DNA of 64,000 nucleotides from G963664115 sp965216035. GTDB lineage: Bacteria; Acidobacteriota; Terriglobia; 20CM-2-55-15. This document shows, piece by piece, positions 62,350 to 64,000 of the stretch; positions within the stretch are counted from its first letter, which is position 1; each line of letters opens with the position of its first letter. The notes beneath the pieces are model-generated. The model did not search any database. It was given only the letters and a program-made list of their open reading frames with translations, and had not been told where the DNA came from. The stretch is taken from assembly GCA_965216035.1 (NCBI GenBank), contig CBDCFM010000021.1, positions 1,240,001-1,304,000 on the forward strand, written 5' to 3'. Position numbers and translations under genes: made by a program.

Positions 62350-63014
62350 GATCGATCTCCAAACAACGCGGTCCCCACCCGCACCATTGTCGCACCTTCT
62401 TCAATCGCGATTTCGAAGTCATGACTCATCCCCATCGATAGCTCGTGCAGAGCGAACTGATCAGCCATCTGCCTCAATCGATGAAAGTAGGGACGGACGT
62501 CTTCGGCAGTCTCGAAAAAGGGAGGGATCGTCATTAAGCCTTTCAGATCCAGGTTCTCCGAGGCCTGAACGACATCAATCAACCCGGGGAGCTCGGACTC
62601 GAGAACGCCGGTCTTAGCGACCTCGTCCTCTAATTTGACCTGTATCAGAACGCTCAAACGCCCGAGGGCAAGTTGGTCCAGGCGTTGGGCAAGCGAAACC
62701 CTATCCACGGTCTGAATACATGTGAAGAGACCGACAGCCTTTCTTGCTTTGTTTGCCTGGAGGTGACCAATGAAATGGGCCTGGAACTTGTCGCCATCGA
62801 ACCCATGGAGCAAAGGAATCTTCGCCTCAGCCTCCTGCAGGCGATTTTCACCAATCACGTCGAGTCCGCTTTCAATCGCTTCCCGGATCCGTTCGACACC
62901 GACCCGCTTTGTCACACCCATGAGACGGATGGATGCCGGATCCCGGTCCACGGCCAGCGCCGTTTCCCCAATGCGATCCAGGAGGCGGTTGTAATTTTCA
63001 CCGACCTGACTCAC
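62346..63014 (-). CDS. yggS: PLP homeostasis protein YggS (PLPBP/PROSC family)
   Basis: About 222 residues of the PLP-binding YggS/COG0325 family. The PLP lysine lies in LMGVTKRVGVERI. DVIGENRLQEAEAKI, HFIGHLQANKA and LSMGMSHDFEIAIEEGATMV are the standard blocks. It buffers pyridoxal phosphate and affects amino acid balance. The GTG at 63014 fits the family start. The frame stays open upstream to an ATG at 63218; see the findings. Confidence 0.93.
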   Translation of the reverse strand: MSQVGENYNRLLDRIGETALAVDRDPASIRLMGVTKRVGVERIREAIESGLDVIGENRLQEAEAKIPLLHGFDGDKFQAHFIGHLQANKARKAVGLFTCIQTVDRVSLAQRLDQLALGRLSVLIQVKLEDEVAKTGVLESELPGLIDVVQASENLDLKGLMTIPPFFETAEDVRPYFHRLRQMADQFALHELSMGMSHDFEIAIEEGATMVRVGTALFGDRS

Positions 63015-63226
63015 AGGAGTTTCTCGGGGCCACCTGTCTTGGCTGTATCTGACGATCGCGGGCCGGCGCAGAGGGAATTCAGGATCTCCGCGAACCGAGG
63101 ACTGATATTCCCCTTCCAGACAGGTCTCATTGTCGAAGAATTCCTCTACAGAAGAACCGTCGTCGACACGTTCAATCCGAATCCAAACTGCATCGACGCA
63201 AGCTAACTTTCTTACCATATTTAGTG

Positions 63227-63232
63227 CATAAT
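63227..63232 (+). promoter_or_regulatory. -10-like hexamer before thiI
   Basis: CATAAT (5 of 6) ending 9 nt before the thiI ATG, with TG just before it. No Shine-Dalgarno site lies between. It fits a leaderless or near-leaderless mRNA. Confidence 0.28.
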
Positions 63233-63241
63233 TGCCTACCC

Positions 63242-64000
63242 ATGCAGCGGTTGATCGTCATTCACTACAGTGAATTGGGCCTCAAAAAGGGCAACCGGGA
63301 TTACTTTGAGAAGAAGTTGTGCCGGAATATCGACCGGATACTTGCCGGGTGCGGCGTCGACAAGGTCCAACGGATTTCAGGCAGACTTCTCCTCCCTCTC
63401 GCGAGGGATTCTACGGTTGACGAGGTGAAACGCCGACTGGGATTGGTCTTTGGTATCGCTTACTTCGGGGAAGGATGGATGGTGGACTGGGCGATCGAAA
63501 CGCTATCCGATTCCGTCTGGAGACTGGTCGAAGACCGTCAGTTTGAGTCCTTTCGAATCGATACTCGAAGACCGGATAAGCGCTTCCCGTTGAACTCAAT
63601 GGATGTGAACCGGACGGTGGGCGGATACATTCAGGAACGCTCGGGTGCCCGCGTGGATCTGGGTGCGGCCGAGTTGGTCTGTCGGATTGAGCTGGTCGAT
63701 GGTCGGGCGCTGATTTCTGCCGAACGAATCAACGGATTCGGAGGTTTGCCGAGTCATACCGGCGGGAAGGTTGCCGTCCTTCTCTCGGGGGGCATCGATT
63801 CGCCCGTAGCTGCCTGGAAGATGATGCGGCGAGGTTGCAGCGCATTCTTCATTCATTTTCACAGCTTTCCTCACACGAACAAAGAGTCCCAGGAGAAGGC
63901 CAAACAAGTCGCCGGCATTCTGGCCGCTCACCAGCACCGGTCCCGGATTTGCCTGGTGCCTTTCGCAGACATTCAGCGAAGAATCTTGGTAGAGACACCG
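63242..64000 (+). CDS. thiI: tRNA 4-thiouridylation / thiazole synthesis sulfurtransferase ThiI (3' end beyond window)
   Basis: First 253 residues of ThiI. A ferredoxin-like and THUMP domain (IVIHYSELGLKKGNRDYFEK; ISAERINGFGGLPSHTGGK) precede the PP-loop ATPase motif VLLSGGIDSPVAAW near residues 179-192. It adenylates U8 of tRNA for 4-thiouridine and may deliver sulfur for thiazole. The ATG at 63242 opens the family start. The gene runs off the window. Confidence 0.95.
   Translation, partial: MQRLIVIHYSELGLKKGNRDYFEKKLCRNIDRILAGCGVDKVQRISGRLLLPLARDSTVDEVKRRLGLVFGIAYFGEGWMVDWAIETLSDSVWRLVEDRQFESFRIDTRRPDKRFPLNSMDVNRTVGGYIQERSGARVDLGAAELVCRIELVDGRALISAERINGFGGLPSHTGGKVAVLLSGGIDSPVAAWKMMRRGCSAFFIHFHSFPHTNKESQEKAKQVAGILAAHQHRSRICLVPFADIQRRILVETP

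Overview
The window reads as one contiguous piece of a Gram-negative bacterial chromosome carrying mostly housekeeping genes. An outer-membrane-linked Tol-Pal system, lipoproteins, an O-antigen ligase-like protein and a Tat-exported methionine sulfoxide reductase show a diderm cell. The mix of families (UPF0182 protein, CofD, a Pal with an Ig-like insert, a PQQ-type dehydrogenase, an exported amidohydrolase with a C-terminal IPT/TIG-like domain) is most like Acidobacteriota. That placement is an inference from gene content, at moderate confidence. No tRNA, rRNA or CRISPR array was seen.

Layout. 1-900: 5' part of moaA (minus). 901-1653: long intergenic region. 1654-4404: UPF0182 membrane protein. 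4580-7018: a class V aminotransferase and a conserved membrane-anchored protein broken by one in-frame TAG. 7061-12588: M20 peptidase, hemF with a coupled zinc-ribbon protein and hydrolase, cofD and a bifunctional-nuclease-family protein. 12780-14417: recN. 14605-20734: tolQ-tolR-tolA-tolB-pal-cpoB, then ssb, a terminator and yajQ. 20741-24538: a small frameshifted membrane ORF, msrQ-msrP, an aldehyde dehydrogenase whose frame is also cut by one TAG, and a 40-residue membrane peptide. 24665-29055: dnaE-accA. 29220-34077: psd-pssA, an Asd-like protein lacking the catalytic cysteine, a membrane protein and guaA. 34111-36757: methyltransferase, a 384-bp palindromic element, an O-antigen ligase-like protein and a DUF465 protein. 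36897-38674: an IS481-type element gutted by a nested IS256-type element. 38693-45501: rimI, tsaB, mutS, a NagZ-like hydrolase and a solute-binding lipoprotein. 45533-53388: YdcF-like protein, tsaC, a SpoU methyltransferase, rarA, a CoA-binding protein, rluB, scpB-scpA, trpS and a site-2 protease. 53451-57235: hemX-hemA-hemC-hemD. 57427-61068: PQQ-type dehydrogenase and amidohydrolase. 61453-63014: yggS cluster ending in a 58-residue membrane protein. 63242-64000: 5' part of thiI.

Functional themes are tetrapyrrole synthesis (hemF and hemX-A-C-D), envelope maintenance (Tol-Pal, MsrPQ, phosphatidylethanolamine synthesis), t6A tRNA modification (tsaB, tsaC), and replication and repair (dnaE, recN, mutS, rarA, ssb, scpAB). 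Several genes lack a Shine-Dalgarno site and instead have a -10-like hexamer 6-9 nt before the start codon, which suggests leaderless mRNAs. The least explained items are the palindromic element at 34774-35157, the two single in-frame TAG codons, the slippery-site frameshift near 20836, and small membrane proteins that a length cut-off of 60 residues would miss.
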